Shown here piece by piece: positions 6,329 through 7,892 of a stretch of DNA of 7,892 nucleotides. Below the pieces are notes generated by a model, which saw nothing but the letters and a program-made list of their open reading frames with translations, had not been told where the DNA came from and did not search any database. Both the position numbers and the translations under genes were made by a program. The DNA comes from Gemmatimonadaceae bacterium (GTDB taxonomy: Bacteria > Gemmatimonadota > Gemmatimonadetes > Gemmatimonadales > Gemmatimonadaceae). The stretch lies in contig JABFXM010000092.1 in assembly GCA_013361745.1 (NCBI GenBank), forward strand, positions 1 through 7,892, read 5' to 3'. Each line of letters starts with the position of its first letter. Within the stretch, counting starts at the first letter, position 1.

Positions 6329-6356
6329 GTAGTACGACCCACGACGCCGAAAGCAA
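6329..6356 (-). promoter_or_regulatory. Putative promoter of the 154-residue gene
   Basis: On the minus strand, TTGCTT (plus positions 6351-6356) is separated by 16 bp from TACTAC (plus positions 6329-6334), a partial match to sigma-70-type elements; the overlapping TACGAAT is an alternative -10. The start codon is about 55 bp downstream, with the 18-bp palindrome between. Support is by motif and position only. Confidence 0.4.
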
Positions 6357-6401
6357 CCGGAACCTCAGGCACGGCCAGCGGATGCCCGCGGACGCGCGAC
6401 A

Positions 6402-6435
6402 TTGCGTCGAGCACCCGTCGGTCTATATTCGGGCC
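6402..6435 (+). promoter_or_regulatory. Putative leaderless promoter of the beta-lactamase-like gene
   Basis: TTGCGT (6402-6407), a 16-bp spacer and TATATT (6424-6429) make a good sigma-70-type promoter. TATATT ends 6 bp before the ATG at 6436, so the predicted transcript begins at the start codon. The intervening CGGGCC is not a Shine-Dalgarno at workable spacing. This promoter also argues for ATG 6436 over the in-frame ATG at 6382, which would lie upstream of the promoter. Confidence 0.6.
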
Positions 6436-7323
6436 ATGATCCTCACCCTTCTGCTCGCCGCGATGGTCACCGTCGACAGCGGCGCCGTGACGGCGCGCAC
6501 CGATTCACTACGCGCGCAGATCGAGCAGCGGATCGCCGCCGTACCGGGGGCCCGCGTCGGCGTCGTCCTCCACGACCTCGGCGACCGCTTCGACCTGCGC
6601 ATCGGCGCGGACAGCAGCTTTCACGCGGCAAGCACGATGAAGGTGCCGGTGATGATCGAGCTGTTCCGGCGCGTCGACGCGGGGGCGCTCTCGCTCGGCC
6701 AGGGCGTGCTCGTCGTCAATCATTTCGGCTCGATCGTCGACGGATCGCCGTATTCGCTCGACGCGAACGACGACTCCGACAGCTCCGTCTACGCGATGGT
6801 CGGCAAGCGCGTGAGCGTCGGAGAGCTGATCGAGCACATGATCATCCACTCGAGCAATCTCGCGACGAACACGCTCATCGCGCTCGTGGGCGCCGCGCAC
6901 GCCGACTCCACCGCGCACGCGCTCGGCGCGACGCACATGCGTGTGCTGCGCGGCGTGGAGGATCAGAAGGCGTACGACCTGGGGATGAACAACACGACGA
7001 CCGCGTCCGACCTCGCGGCGTTGATGCTCGCCATCGAGCGCGGGCAGGCCGCGTCGCGCTCGAGCTGCACGAAGATGCGCGACATCCTGCTGCGCGAGGT
7101 CTACACGGGCGAGATCCCGGCCGGCCTGCCCTCGGGGACTCCGGTCGCGCAGAAGACCGGCTGGATCACGGCGACCCTGCACGACGCGGCGATCGTGTAT
7201 CCTCCCGGCCGCACGCCGTACGTGCTCGTGGTGCTGACCTCGGGCATCCCCGACGAGCAGGTCGCCGGATCGCTCATCGCCGACATCTCCCGGCTCGTCT
7301 GGGGCTACACGTCGGCACGTTAG
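6436..7323 (+). CDS. Class A beta-lactamase-like serine hydrolase
   Basis: This 295-residue protein belongs to the beta-lactamase/penicillin-binding serine hydrolase fold. The N-terminus (M-I-L-T-L-L-L-A-A-M) is a short hydrophobic, probable export signal without the usual positive charge. Active-site motifs: S66-T-M-K69 (nucleophile and lysine), S139-S-N141 where class A enzymes normally have S-D-N, and K240-T-G242 in Q-K-T-G-W. The omega-loop region reads R-G-V-E175-D-Q-K-A-Y-D ahead of N-T-T-T-A-S-D-L-A. The Glu could correspond to E166, but the E-x-x-L-N pattern with Asn170 is missing. True beta-lactamase activity is therefore uncertain; a penicillin-recognising or esterase-like hydrolase is as likely. 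The start at 6436 follows the leaderless promoter; ATG 6382 in the same frame would add 18 residues including an Arg before the hydrophobic stretch. The gene converges on the histidine kinase gene with 15 bp between stops. Confidence 0.88.
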   Translation: MILTLLLAAMVTVDSGAVTARTDSLRAQIEQRIAAVPGARVGVVLHDLGDRFDLRIGADSSFHAASTMKVPVMIELFRRVDAGALSLGQGVLVVNHFGSIVDGSPYSLDANDDSDSSVYAMVGKRVSVGELIEHMIIHSSNLATNTLIALVGAAHADSTAHALGATHMRVLRGVEDQKAYDLGMNNTTTASDLAALMLAIERGQAASRSSCTKMRDILLREVYTGEIPAGLPSGTPVAQKTGWITATLHDAAIVYPPGRTPYVLVVLTSGIPDEQVAGSLIADISRLVWGYTSAR

Positions 7324-7338
7324 GCAGCGCCGTCGCCC

Positions 7339-7892
7339 TCAGACGTCGGCTGGCAGCTGGAGGGTGAAGGTGCTTCCCTGCCCGAGCGCGCTCTCGACGG
7401 TCAGCTCCCCGCCCAGCATGTGCGCGAGCCGGCGCGAGACCGTGAGCCCGAGCCCGGCGCCGCCGATGCGGCGCGTCACCAGCTGGTCCACCTGCCAGAA
7501 GGGCTCGAAGATGCGCTGCAGGTTCTGCTCGGAGATCCCGACTCCGGTGTCGCGCACGTAGACGAGCAGCTGTGGCCCTTCGCGCCGCGCACCGAGGGTG
7601 ATCGTGCCACGCTCGGTGAACTTCGTCGCGTTCGCGAGCAGATTGACGAGGATCTGCCGGACCTTCTGCGGATCGGTCTGCACTCCGAGCGGGCCCTCGG
7701 GAAGCTCGACGCGGAGCGCGAGGCCCCGTTCGGCGACGAGCGGTGCGATGATGGCGGCCGACTCATCAAGCGTCTGGCGAATGCACACCCGCTCGATGTG
7801 CGCGCGCTCGCTCCCCGCCTCGACGCGCGAGAAGGTGAGGATCTCGTCGATGAGGCCGAGCAGGTGCGTGGCGCTGGCCTGGATGCGGCCGA
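7339..7892 (-). CDS. Sensor histidine kinase, C-terminal part (5'-truncated by window edge)
   Basis: The frame is open to the right edge, and 183 residues are visible. It begins with the second helix of a HisKA dimerisation domain (H-L-L-G-L-I-D-E-I-L-T-F-S-R-V-E-A-G), so the phosphoacceptor His and all sensor domains lie outside the window. A complete HATPase_c kinase domain follows: the N box L-V-N-L-L-A-N-A-T-K-F-T (Asn codon near 7632), G1 box D-T-G-V-G-I-S (Asp codon near 7551), F box I-F-E-P-F-W-Q, and G2 box G-G-A-G-L-G-L (near 7444-7464), with Ala where Thr is common. The protein ends just after the kinase domain, with no receiver domain fused at this end. Such kinases phosphorylate a partner response regulator. 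The HisKA sequence resembles the multi-sensor or hybrid kinase type, but the N-terminal architecture is unknown. Confidence 0.95.
   Translation of the reverse strand, partial: GRIQASATHLLGLIDEILTFSRVEAGSERAHIERVCIRQTLDESAAIIAPLVAERGLALRVELPEGPLGVQTDPQKVRQILVNLLANATKFTERGTITLGARREGPQLLVYVRDTGVGISEQNLQRIFEPFWQVDQLVTRRIGGAGLGLTVSRRLAHMLGGELTVESALGQGSTFTLQLPADV

Noticed and set aside
5888..6439. Plus-strand open frame of 183 codons opposite the 154-residue gene
   Set aside because: It is Arg/His/Glu-rich without hydrophobic periodicity; the minus-strand product looks like a folded protein instead.
6402..7367. Plus-strand open frame of 321 codons overlapping the beta-lactamase-like gene
   Set aside because: It is a frame-shifted shadow made mostly of Arg, Asp, Ala and His; the other frame carries the S-x-x-K and K-T-G motifs.
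1..7892. Search for tRNA, rRNA, CRISPR repeats, insertion sequences, or a defence or biosynthetic cluster
   Set aside because: I saw no direct-repeat arrays, transposase motifs, tRNA-like cloverleaf, or defence or secondary-metabolism protein signatures; all genes fit housekeeping, envelope or signalling roles.

Overview
The window is a GC-rich (about 70%), densely coded bacterial chromosome segment. It holds eight protein-coding genes, two of them cut by the window edges. Gene content and style (DNA polymerase III delta-prime, MoaC, two lytic transglycosylases, GTG starts, starts without a Shine-Dalgarno sequence) fit a free-living environmental bacterium. Gemmatimonadota is my best guess, but it rests on general impression rather than a diagnostic marker. 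There is no RNA gene, insertion sequence, CRISPR array, integrase or other mobility signature, so this reads as ordinary core chromosome.

Left block, plus strand (1-3276). The 3' end of a CPA2-type cation:proton antiporter with TrkA-N and TrkA-C regulatory domains overlaps by 8 bp a small DUF3293-type protein of unknown function. After a 59-bp gap comes holB (clamp-loader delta-prime), which overlaps moaC (molybdopterin precursor synthesis) by an ATGA junction. The 3' part of moaC and the gap after it are strikingly less GC-rich than their surroundings.

Middle block, cell wall (3277-6274). A small membrane-anchored SLT-fold lytic transglycosylase on the plus strand faces a large MltD-like lipoprotein transglycosylase with three LysM-like modules on the minus strand. 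They converge on one long, nearly perfect inverted repeat (4081-4131) that probably terminates transcription from both sides. Upstream of mltD on the same strand is a 154-residue protein I do not recognise.

Right block (6275-7892). A 161-bp divergent promoter region separates the unknown gene from a class A beta-lactamase-like serine hydrolase on the plus strand. That gene converges, with only 15 bp between stop codons, on the 3' part of a sensor histidine kinase gene on the minus strand.

The most informative regulatory signals are -10-like elements 5-8 bp upstream of start codons that lack a Shine-Dalgarno sequence (holB, the small transglycosylase and the beta-lactamase-like gene), which suggests leaderless mRNAs. 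There is also a perfect 8-bp dyad before the small transglycosylase and an 18-bp perfect palindrome before the 154-residue gene. I found no convincing new multi-gene system. The best candidates for follow-up are the unknown 154-residue protein with its palindrome-bearing promoter, the leaderless pattern, and the dyad.
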